A stretch of 8,048 bases of DNA from an uncultured Solirubrobacterales bacterium (GTDB taxonomy: Bacteria; Actinomycetota; Thermoleophilia; Solirubrobacterales; Solirubrobacteraceae), in NCBI GenBank assembly GCA_903830015.1, contig CAIKSH010000064.1, forward strand, positions 1 through 8,048. The letters run 5' to 3'. The translations under genes were made by a program, and so were the position numbers. Below the pieces are notes generated by a model that saw only the letters and a list, made by a program, of their open reading frames with translations, ran no database searches and had not been told where the DNA came from. This document shows positions 1-5,657 of the stretch, piece by piece (positions within the stretch are counted from its first letter, which is position 1; every line of letters begins with the position of its first letter).

Positions 1-476
1 ACGATGACGCGTACACCGAGGCCGTGATCCAGGAGACGCTGCGCCTGCGGCCGGTCATCCCGATGGTCGTCCGCGTGATCACCGAGCCGGTAACCGTCGG
101 CCAGGGCCGCTTCCGGCTGCCGGCCGGCTCCCGCGTGGCGCCGTCGATCCTGCTCATGCACCTGCGCGAGGACATCTACCCCGAGCCCTTCGAGTTCCGG
201 CCGGAGCGCTTCCTGGAGACCCCTCCCGGCACCTACACCTGGATCCCCTTCGGCGGCGGAATGCGGCGCTGCATCGGGGCCTCGTTCGCCCAGTTCGAGA
301 TGCGGGCCGTGCTGCGCGGCGTGCTGGGCGCCGTCGACCTCGCCCCTGCTGGCGGGGCGGAGCGGATCTCGCGGCGGGCGATCACGCTGGTGCCCCGGCA
401 CGGTGGCCGGGCGAAGGTGGAGCGCGTGCTCCCCGGGGCCGAGAGGACCCGGCCGCGCGCCGCGGTGGCGGCGTGA
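1..476 (+). CDS. Cytochrome P450, C-terminal part (5' end outside the window)
   Basis: Haem-thiolate monooxygenase; about 157 codons are visible of a family that usually has 400-460. The frame is open through the left edge (first full codon at 3), and the GTG at 24 is an internal valine, not a start. Visible landmarks in order are the K-helix ExxR (ETLR, 33-44) followed by LRP, a PERF-type segment (FEFRPERFLE), and the haem loop FGGGMRRCIGA (249-281) with the axial Cys codon at 270-272, then the L-helix. The haem loop and the late ITLVPRHG segment resemble actinobacterial CYP135/CYP138-type enzymes, but subfamily and substrate cannot be fixed from this fragment. The protein ends with an Arg/Ala-rich tail. 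The stop codon overlaps the methyltransferase start in GTGA, so the two are probably cotranscribed and translationally coupled. Redox partners and the oxygen-activating I-helix lie outside the window. Confidence 0.93.
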   Translation, partial: DDAYTEAVIQETLRLRPVIPMVVRVITEPVTVGQGRFRLPAGSRVAPSILLMHLREDIYPEPFEFRPERFLETPPGTYTWIPFGGGMRRCIGASFAQFEMRAVLRGVLGAVDLAPAGGAERISRRAITLVPRHGGRAKVERVLPGAERTRPRAAVAA

Positions 477-1291
477 GCGCACCGGCCCCGGAGCGGACCG
501 ACCCCCAGGCGCCGCGGATATTCCAGGAGAACCAGCCCGACGGCGTGCCGCCGCTCGAGCTGACCGGCGAGCGCACGCTCCCCGACGTTCCCGACGAGAA
601 CTACTGGTTCCGGCGCCACCTGGCGGTTTACGAGTGGATCGCGCTGCGGGTCGGCGGCCTGCGCGTGGTCGACCTGGCCTGCGGCGAGGGCTACGGGAGC
701 GCGGTCCTGGCCCGCACCGCCGCCTCGGTGGTGGGGGTGGACGCCAACCCCGAGGCCTGGGAGCACGCCAGCGCCCGTTACGGCGGCGGGCGGATCCGCT
801 TCGAGCGGGAGCTGATCGAGAGCTTCGACGAGCCCTGCGACGCCGTCGTCTTCCTGCAGACGATCGAGCACGTCCAGGACCCCGGGGCGATCCTCGACCG
901 CTGCCGGGAGCTGGTTGCCGGCTCGCCGCGCGCGGCGGTCTACGTCTCCACCCCGAACGTGGTGACCCTCGCCCCCGAGGGAGCCGAGCGCTCGGGCAAC
1001 CCGTGGCACGTCCACGAGTACCGAGCCGCCGAGTTCCGCGAGCTGTGCGAGGCCCATTTCCCGCACGTGGAGCTCTACGGCCTGCACCACGCGCGCAAGC
1101 TCGCCGCCCACCAGGCGGCGATCGAGCGGCTGGGCTGGGATTCGGTCCACGCGCGGCTGGGCATCACCGATGCCTTTTACCGGCGCTTCGTGCCGGCGAT
1201 CTCCGAGCGCGACTTCCGGCTCGTGCCGGCGCAGGCCGGCGAGGCGACGCTCGACCGCGCCCTCGATTTCCTGGCCGTCCTGCGCCCCTGA
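473..1291 (+). CDS. Class I SAM-dependent methyltransferase, Rv3030-like (MGLP-type locus)
   Basis: A 272-residue Rossmann-fold methyltransferase. The glycine-rich SAM motif is VVDLACGEGYG (65-75), the acidic residue closing strand 2 is Asp90 in VVGVD, and the post-II region is FLQTIEHVQDP (128-137). The N-terminal segment LTGERTLPD (30-38) followed by ENYWFRRHL (42-50) is the signature I recall for mycobacterial Rv3030, a protein of nearly equal length. Rv3030 is the candidate O-methyltransferase of 6-O-methylglucose lipopolysaccharide. By analogy this enzyme would methylate hydroxyls of a cytosolic alpha-glucan made by the next two genes; that substrate is inferred. The GTG start at 473 lies inside the P450 stop (GTGA), with no Shine-Dalgarno sequence upstream, so initiation probably depends on ribosomes finishing the P450. 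No signal peptide or membrane segment is visible. Confidence 0.88.
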   Translation: MSAPAPERTDPQAPRIFQENQPDGVPPLELTGERTLPDVPDENYWFRRHLAVYEWIALRVGGLRVVDLACGEGYGSAVLARTAASVVGVDANPEAWEHASARYGGGRIRFERELIESFDEPCDAVVFLQTIEHVQDPGAILDRCRELVAGSPRAAVYVSTPNVVTLAPEGAERSGNPWHVHEYRAAEFRELCEAHFPHVELYGLHHARKLAAHQAAIERLGWDSVHARLGITDAFYRRFVPAISERDFRLVPAQAGEATLDRALDFLAVLRP

Positions 1292-1292
1292 G

Positions 1293-2684
1293 ATGAGCCC
1301 GCCAGGCCGAGCGGCGATCGTCCTGCACACCCACATGCCCTACGTGGAGGGCTTCGGCACCTGGCCGTTCGGCGAGGAGTGGCTCTGGGAGGCGGTGGCC
1401 ACCAGTTACCTGCCGCTCGCCAGCGTCCTCGACGCCGGAGCGCCGTTCACCCTGGCGCTGACCCCCGTATGCGCCGACCAGCTCGAGGCGCCCGGGGCCA
1501 TGGAGCGGTGCGCGCAGTTCCTGCGGGAGGTGCGGCCCGCCTCCCACCGGCTAGACAGGGAGGCCTTCGAGGAGGCCGGGGAGCCGGAGCTGGCCGCCGA
1601 GATGGAGCGGGCCGCCGCCCAGTACGCCGACGCCCTGGCCGAGCTGGAGGCCTGTGACGGGAATGTCCTCGGCCGGCTGACACCGCACGTGGCCTGGGCC
1701 GGCAGCGCCACCCACGCGATCCTGCCGCTGCTGGCCACCGACGCCGGCATCCGGCTCCAGGTGGAGAGCGGCCTGGCCAGCCACCGCCGACGCTTCGGCG
1801 CACGCTGGCGCGGCGGCTTCTGGCTCCCGGAGTGTGCGTGGGAGCCGCGGCTGGCCCCGCGGCTGGCCGAGGCCGGGGTCGGCGCGGCCTGCGTGGAGCT
1901 GAGCGCCTTCGTCCCCGCCGGCGACCGGCGCCACCTGCAGGTCCTGCGCAGCGAGGAGGGACTGAAGCTGGTTCCGATCGACCGGGCCCTGATCGACCTG
2001 GTCTGGGGCAGTGGCGGCTACCCCTCGGCCGGCGCCTACCGGGACAACCACCACCGCACGACCCGCGACCACCGGCCCTGGGCCAACGACGGCAGCGTCT
2101 ACGACCCCGAGCGGGCCTTGGCCCAGGCCCGCACCGACGCCGCCGGGTTTGCCGACCGCGTGGCCGGGCGCCTGGCCGGCGGCGGCCTGGCCACGCTGGC
2201 CTTCGACACCGAGCTCTTCGGCCTCTGGTGGCACGAAGGCATCGACTTCCTCGCCGCCCTGCCGGCGGAGCTGGAGGCGCGCGGCGTCGAGCTCCTGCAC
2301 CTCGACGACGCCCTCGGGCAGGAGGAAGGCGAGCCGTGGCCGGCCGGGCTGGACGGGGCCACCAGCTGGGGCGCCGACCGGCGGCTGGGAACCTGGTCGG
2401 GCCCGGCGGTGGCCGACATCGCCTTCGCCGAGCGGGCGGCCGAGCTCGAGCTCCTGGCCGCGCCGCGGCCGGTCAGCGCCCGGGCGGCCCGCGAGCTGCT
2501 GGCCGTGCAGTCCAGCGACTGGGCGTTCATGGCCGAAGGCGAGCTTGCCGGGCCCTATCCGCGGGAGCGGCTCGAGGCGCACCTGCAGGCCCTGCGCGAG
2601 GCGCTCGGCCCGGTACCCTCGCAGGACCAGGCGCTGGGAAACCTCGCGCCGGACCTGGCCCTTTCCGCCCTGTACGAGCCATGA
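1293..2684 (+). CDS. Glycoside hydrolase family 57 (DUF1957), alpha-1,4-glucan branching-type enzyme, Rv3031-like
   Basis: A 463-residue GH57 protein. Conserved regions seen in order are HTHMPY (12-17, the family HxH near the N-terminus), the nucleophile region FWLPECAWEP with Glu180, and FDTELFGLWWHEG with the acid/base Asp305. After these comes a helical C-terminal part with QSSDWAFM, typical of the DUF1957 branching-enzyme group. In that group the enzyme cuts an alpha-1,4 chain and rejoins it by an alpha-1,6 bond; here it would shape the glucan extended by the GT4 enzyme. The span between the two catalytic residues (125) is clearly shorter than in characterised thermophilic branching enzymes, so hydrolysis or debranching remains possible. 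The frame is open further upstream, but ATG 1293 is preferred: it follows the methyltransferase stop by one nucleotide and puts the HxH motif at the usual distance from the N-terminus. No Shine-Dalgarno sequence is visible. Confidence 0.88.
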   Translation: MSPPGRAAIVLHTHMPYVEGFGTWPFGEEWLWEAVATSYLPLASVLDAGAPFTLALTPVCADQLEAPGAMERCAQFLREVRPASHRLDREAFEEAGEPELAAEMERAAAQYADALAELEACDGNVLGRLTPHVAWAGSATHAILPLLATDAGIRLQVESGLASHRRRFGARWRGGFWLPECAWEPRLAPRLAEAGVGAACVELSAFVPAGDRRHLQVLRSEEGLKLVPIDRALIDLVWGSGGYPSAGAYRDNHHRTTRDHRPWANDGSVYDPERALAQARTDAAGFADRVAGRLAGGGLATLAFDTELFGLWWHEGIDFLAALPAELEARGVELLHLDDALGQEEGEPWPAGLDGATSWGADRRLGTWSGPAVADIAFAERAAELELLAAPRPVSARAARELLAVQSSDWAFMAEGELAGPYPRERLEAHLQALREALGPVPSQDQALGNLAPDLALSALYEP

Positions 2685-3871
2685 ACCGGATCCTCATCCT
2701 CTCCTGGGAGTACCCGCCGGTAGTGGAGGGCGGCCTGGCCCGCCACGTCTGCAAGCTCGCCGAGAACCTGGTCGCCCAGGGAACCGAGGTCCACGTCCTT
2801 ACGCGCGGAGACGAGACGATGGACGAGGAGAGCCTCCAGGACGGGGTCTTCGTCCACCGTGTCCGCGAGCCGGCACGCCCGCGCGACCTGGCCGAGTTCG
2901 TCACCTGGATCGAGCACATGAACGCCGACATGCTCGCCGCCGGGGTCGAGCTCGGCGACCGCTACGACTTCGACCTGGTCCACGGTCACGACTGGCTGGT
3001 GGCCGTGGCCTGCGACCACCTGGCCAACCGGTTCCACCGTCCGCTGGTGATGACGATCCACGCCACCGAGTACGGGCGCCACCAGGGCTGGGTGGAAGAG
3101 CACCCCCAGAGCTGGATCAACGGCGTCGAGCGCTGGATCACCGGCCGCGCCGACCGCGTGATCACCTGCTCGCACTACATGCGCGGCCACGTGGCCGACA
3201 TCTTCGACCTGGACGAGTCCCGGGTGACCGTGATCCCGAACGGCATCGACCCGCTCGACCTGCAGCCGGTGGATCGGCTCGACGAGCTGCGGGCCGAGTT
3301 CGCCGCGCCGGACGAGCAGCTGGTCCTGCTGGTCGGCCGGCTGGTCTACGAGAAGGGCTTCCAGCTGGCCCTCGAGGCGCTGCCCCCGATCATCGAGCGG
3401 GTCGGCAAGGTCCGCTTCCTGGTGGCCGGCTCGGGCACCCACGAGGAGCAGCTGAAGGCCCAGGCGGCCGAGCTGGGCCTGATGGAGCACGGCACCTTCA
3501 TGGGCTGGATCGGTGACGACGTCCTGCACTCGCTCTACCGGATCGCCGACCTCTGCGTGGTCCCGAGCCTCTACGAGCCCTTCGGACTGGTCGCCCTGGA
3601 GGCGATGGCCAGCGGCTGCCCGTGCATCGTCGCCGACACCGGCGGACTGCGCGAGGTCGTGCCGCCCGGCGAGAAGGTGGGGCTGCGCTTCAACGGCGGC
3701 GACGCCGAGCACCTCGGCGTGATGATCGAGCGGATGCTCACCGACGACGAGCTGCGCGAGCGGCTGATCGCCGAGGCCTCCGAGCACGTCCTGGCCTTCG
3801 ACTGGGCCGACGTGGCCCGCCAGACCGGCGAGCTCTACGCCGAGACGATCGCCGCGCGCTCCGGCGCCTAG
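2681..3871 (+). CDS. GT4 retaining glycosyltransferase, Rv3032-like alpha-1,4-glucosyltransferase
   Basis: A 396-residue GT-B enzyme. The N-terminal domain opens with ILSWEYPPVVEGGLARHV (5-22), whose Gly-Gly loop contacts the sugar nucleotide, and carries HGHDW (101-105). The C-terminal domain carries IPNGID (185-190), VGRLVYEKG (218-226) and the GT4 EX7E motif EPFGLVALE (Glu299, Glu307). These features fit glycogen-synthase-like GT4 enzymes, and the best match I recall is mycobacterial Rv3032, which elongates alpha-1,4 glucan chains for MGLP and also contributes to glycogen. The donor (ADP- or UDP-glucose) cannot be read from the sequence. The ATG start overlaps the GH57 stop as ATGA, implying coupled translation. 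The 3' end overlaps the opposed acyltransferase gene by four bases (CTAG). A longer open frame upstream of 2681 is a shadow of the GH57 gene, since the GT4 fold starts exactly here. Confidence 0.93.
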   Translation: MNRILILSWEYPPVVEGGLARHVCKLAENLVAQGTEVHVLTRGDETMDEESLQDGVFVHRVREPARPRDLAEFVTWIEHMNADMLAAGVELGDRYDFDLVHGHDWLVAVACDHLANRFHRPLVMTIHATEYGRHQGWVEEHPQSWINGVERWITGRADRVITCSHYMRGHVADIFDLDESRVTVIPNGIDPLDLQPVDRLDELRAEFAAPDEQLVLLVGRLVYEKGFQLALEALPPIIERVGKVRFLVAGSGTHEEQLKAQAAELGLMEHGTFMGWIGDDVLHSLYRIADLCVVPSLYEPFGLVALEAMASGCPCIVADTGGLREVVPPGEKVGLRFNGGDAEHLGVMIERMLTDDELRERLIAEASEHVLAFDWADVARQTGELYAETIAARSGA

Positions 3872-4551
3872 CCGAAGCGCATCGAGGCCGGCGCCTCGCG
3901 CATCCGCAGCACCCTCGCCGGGATGCCCGCGGCCACGGCGTTGTCGGGGATGTCGGCGGTGACCACCGAGCTGGTGCCTACGACGGCGTTGTCCCCGACG
4001 GTTACGCCCCGCAGGATGCAGGCCCCGTAGCCGAGCCAGCAGTTGTGGCCGACGCGGACGTCGCGCTTGTAGATCCCCTGCTCGCGGATCGGCCGCTCGA
4101 CGTCGACGATGCCGTGGTCGAAGTCGATCAGCATCACCCGGTCGGCGAGGATGCACTCCCGCCCGATCGAGACGTGCTGGAAGGCGGAGATCGTGCACTC
4201 CTGGCCCAGGACGGTCTTGGCCCCGATCTCCACCTCGCCTTCGTGGACGCGCAGCTTGCAGCCGTGGCCGATCCACGACCAGCGGCCGAGCCGCAGCACG
4301 GCGCCGCGACCGATCTCGAAGGTCACTCCCGGCCCGACGAAGCAGATGCCGTCGGTCTGGAGCCGCCGTCCCCAGCGCAGCTTGAGCCAGGCCCAGCGCA
4401 GCACCAGTCCCAGGTACTTGGGGGTCAGCATCCCGTTGGCCGCGGCGAAGCGCAGCAGCGCTGCCGGGCCGCCGTGGAGCGGCGGCGGTGCAGGGCGCAG
4501 CCCCCCGGCCGGGGGCGCGTGCGGGGGCTGCTCGGGGGCGGCCGTGGACAT
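3868..4551 (-). CDS. Left-handed beta-helix (hexapeptide-repeat) acyltransferase, Rv3034c-like
   Basis: A 227-residue acyltransferase of the LbetaH superfamily. Residues 1-30 are Pro/Ala-rich and probably disordered; MLTPKYLGLVLRWAWLKLRW (41-60) is an amphipathic helical lead-in. Hexapeptide coils run from about 66 to 215 and include GPGVTFEIGRGAVLRLG, VEIGAKTVLG, VSIGRECILA, VRVGHNCWLGYGACILRGVTVG and the usual closing AAGIPARVLR. A loop with DFDH (143-146) interrupts the helix; its His sits where acetyltransferases of the galactoside/maltose type keep their catalytic His. Such enzymes are trimers that move an acetyl or other acyl group from CoA to a sugar hydroxyl. Position and fold resemble mycobacterial Rv3034c, proposed to acylate MGLP; the acceptor here is inferred. 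ATG 4551 is chosen because a TANNNT box lies 9 nt upstream; Met41 is an alternative start. Confidence 0.87.
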   Translation of the reverse strand: MSTAAPEQPPHAPPAGGLRPAPPPLHGGPAALLRFAAANGMLTPKYLGLVLRWAWLKLRWGRRLQTDGICFVGPGVTFEIGRGAVLRLGRWSWIGHGCKLRVHEGEVEIGAKTVLGQECTISAFQHVSIGRECILADRVMLIDFDHGIVDVERPIREQGIYKRDVRVGHNCWLGYGACILRGVTVGDNAVVGTSSVVTADIPDNAVAAGIPARVLRMREAPASMRFG

Positions 4552-4560
4552 TGCGGGGAA

Positions 4561-4566
4561 AGCCTA
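4561..4566 (-). promoter_or_regulatory. Putative -10 box (TAGGCT) of the acyltransferase gene, leaderless layout
   Basis: Read on the minus strand, TAGGCT fits the actinobacterial TANNNT -10 pattern and ends 9 nt before the ATG at 4551. No Shine-Dalgarno sequence lies between them, so transcription would begin at or next to the start codon. No convincing -35 hexamer was found. Confidence 0.5.
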
Positions 4567-4567
4567 G

Positions 4568-4592
4568 CCCCGGGGCCCTTTTCTCCCCGGGG
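4568..4592. repeat. Pair of CCCCGGGG palindromes in the divergent promoter region
   Basis: CCCCGGGG occurs at 4568-4575 and 4585-4592, separated by a pyrimidine-rich nine-base spacer. Each copy is self-complementary and the two can also pair as a hairpin. The pair lies between the two divergent -10 boxes, a plausible place for a shared operator. It may also just reflect high GC content. Confidence 0.4.
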
Positions 4593-4599
4593 CGGCCGC

Positions 4600-4605
4600 T
4601 AGTCT
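4600..4605 (+). promoter_or_regulatory. Putative -10 box (TAGTCT) of meaB, leaderless layout
   Basis: TAGTCT fits TANNNT and ends 8 nt before the GTG at 4614. There is no Shine-Dalgarno sequence in front of that GTG. A leaderless mRNA beginning at the start codon is the simplest reading, and it supports 4614 over the in-frame starts further upstream, which would run into the acyltransferase gene. Confidence 0.55.
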
Positions 4606-4613
4606 CGCCGGCA

Positions 4614-5567
4614 GTGAGCCCGAGCACTACCGACAGCCTCGCCGAGCGCCTCGTGGCCGGGGACCGGCGGGCGCTGGCCCGGGCAATCACCCTCGTCGAG
4701 TCCGACGACCCGCGCGGCTGGGAGCTCGTGCGCGAGGTCTACCCAAAGACCGGGCAGGCGGCGATCGTCGGCCTTACCGGTGCGCCGGGCGCCGGCAAGT
4801 CGACCCTGATCAGCGCGCTGACCAAGCTGCGCCGCGAACAGGGCCGCAGCGTCGGCGTCCTCTCGATCGACCCGTCCTCGCCGTTCACCCAGGGGGCGCT
4901 GCTCGGTGACCGGATCCGCCTGACCGAGCACTTCCTCGACAAGGAGGTCTTCATCCGCTCGATGGCCAACCGGGGCGCGCTGGGCGGCCTGTCGGAGGCC
5001 ACGCTCCAGGCCGCGCTGCTGATGGACGCCGCCGGCCGCCAGGACATCTTCCTGGAGACCGTCGGCGTCGGCCAGGCCGAGGTCGACATCATCGACCACG
5101 CCGACACCGTCGTCCTGGTTCTGATGCCCGGCTCGGGCGACTCGATCCAGGCGCTCAAGGCCGGCGTGATGGAGATCCCGGACATCATCGTCGTCAACAA
5201 GGCCGACCACCCGCTGACCGAGACGATGGTGCGGGAGATCCGCGGCGTCCTGTCGCTGGCCCCCGCCGAGGGGCGCCAGATCCCGATCGTCCGCACCGAA
5301 GCGGCGCGGGGGGAGGGAGTCCCGGAGCTATCGGCCGAGCTCGACGCCCACCGCGAGTGGATCGAGGCCGAGGGAATGCTCTCCGAGCGCCGCCGGCGCA
5401 ACCTGCGCAGCGAGGTGATCTCGATCTGCGCCAACCGCCTGCGGCGCGACCTGGAGTCGCGGCTGCAGACCGACCCGGAGTTCGAGGCGCTCCTGGCCGA
5501 GGTCGTTGAGCGCCGGCTCGACCCGGCGAGTGCGGCCTCCCGGGTGCTCGAAGACCTCGAGGGGTGA
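4614..5567 (+). CDS. meaB: MeaB/ArgK-family GTPase, acyl-CoA mutase chaperone
   Basis: A 317-residue G3E-class P-loop GTPase, close to the usual length of about 330. Motifs: Walker A GAPGAGKST (56-64), IDPSSPFTQGALLGDR (85-100), the switch segment FIRSMANRGALGGLSEAT (113-130), ETVGVGQAEVD (148-158), and the guanine-specificity motif NKAD (195-198). A basic helical C-terminal arm resembles the MeaB dimerisation extension. In characterised systems MeaB uses GTP hydrolysis to gate adenosylcobalamin loading of methylmalonyl-CoA mutase and to remove damaged cofactor; other B12 acyl-CoA mutases use the same kind of partner. The old ArgK label (arginine/ornithine transport kinase) is a misannotation for this family. 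No mutase gene is adjacent in this window. The gene has its own likely leaderless promoter, so it is probably transcribed apart from the glycan genes. Confidence 0.94.
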   Translation: MSPSTTDSLAERLVAGDRRALARAITLVESDDPRGWELVREVYPKTGQAAIVGLTGAPGAGKSTLISALTKLRREQGRSVGVLSIDPSSPFTQGALLGDRIRLTEHFLDKEVFIRSMANRGALGGLSEATLQAALLMDAAGRQDIFLETVGVGQAEVDIIDHADTVVLVLMPGSGDSIQALKAGVMEIPDIIVVNKADHPLTETMVREIRGVLSLAPAEGRQIPIVRTEAARGEGVPELSAELDAHREWIEAEGMLSERRRRNLRSEVISICANRLRRDLESRLQTDPEFEALLAEVVERRLDPASAASRVLEDLEG

Positions 5568-5590
5568 AGGCGTCGCCTACCGGCGCCTTC
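5566..5590 (+). terminator. Weak hairpin at the end of meaB
   Basis: GAAGGCG (5566-5572) and CGCCTTC (5584-5590) are perfectly complementary over 7 bp with an 11-nt loop, and the 5' arm starts inside the stop codon. No T-run follows, so this is not a canonical intrinsic terminator. It could act as an actinobacterial U-less terminator or simply protect the mRNA end. Confidence 0.35.
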
Positions 5591-5595
5591 CGCGG

Positions 5596-5638
5596 GGCCG
5601 GCCGGTAGTTTTCGTGTCGTCGGCCGTGTCGGCCGGCC
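5596..5638. repeat. Two GGCCGGCC palindromes flanking the putative -10 box of the propeller gene
   Basis: GGCCGGCC occurs at 5596-5603 and again at 5631-5638, 35 bp apart start to start, on either side of TAGTTT (5606-5611). The layout could be a pair of operator sites or a stem around the promoter. In such GC-rich DNA chance is a serious alternative. Confidence 0.35.
5606..5611 (+). promoter_or_regulatory. Putative -10 box (TAGTTT) of the propeller gene
   Basis: TAGTTT matches TANNNT in the gap between meaB and the propeller gene. It would give a leader of about 40 nt carrying the ribosome binding site at 5644-5650. No clear -35 hexamer is seen upstream. Confidence 0.4.
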
Positions 5639-5643
5639 AATAC

Positions 5644-5650
5644 AGGGGGA
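5644..5650 (+). promoter_or_regulatory. Ribosome binding site AGGGGGA
   Basis: A purine-rich Shine-Dalgarno-like run ends 7 nt before ATG 5658 and fixes that start. It is the only obvious ribosome binding site in the window; the other starts visible are either coupled to an upstream gene or look leaderless. Confidence 0.7.
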
Positions 5651-5657
5651 TGCACAG

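Noticed and set aside
1170..1292. Upstream extension of the GH57 reading frame into the methyltransferase gene
   Set aside because: The extra 41 residues are Arg/Ser-rich and unlike GH57 N-termini. ATG 1293 sits one nucleotide after the methyltransferase stop and places HTHMPY at residue 12.
233..1336. Minus-strand open frame of 367 codons opposite the P450 and methyltransferase
   Set aside because: Its composition is that of a GC-rich shadow frame, with no recognisable motif, and it opposes two well-supported genes.
4488..4613. Upstream extension of the meaB reading frame
   Set aside because: The 42 added residues are low-complexity and would overlap the start of the divergent acyltransferase gene. 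The TAGTCT box just before GTG 4614 argues for the shorter form.
2555..4690. Very long minus-strand open frame (711 codons) antisense to the GT4 gene and overlapping the acyltransferase region
   Set aside because: It is rich in Arg, Ala, Gly and Pro, has no domain pattern, and runs against genes with clear motifs. Stop codons are rare in off-frames of such GC-rich DNA. The acyltransferase lies in a different minus-strand frame.
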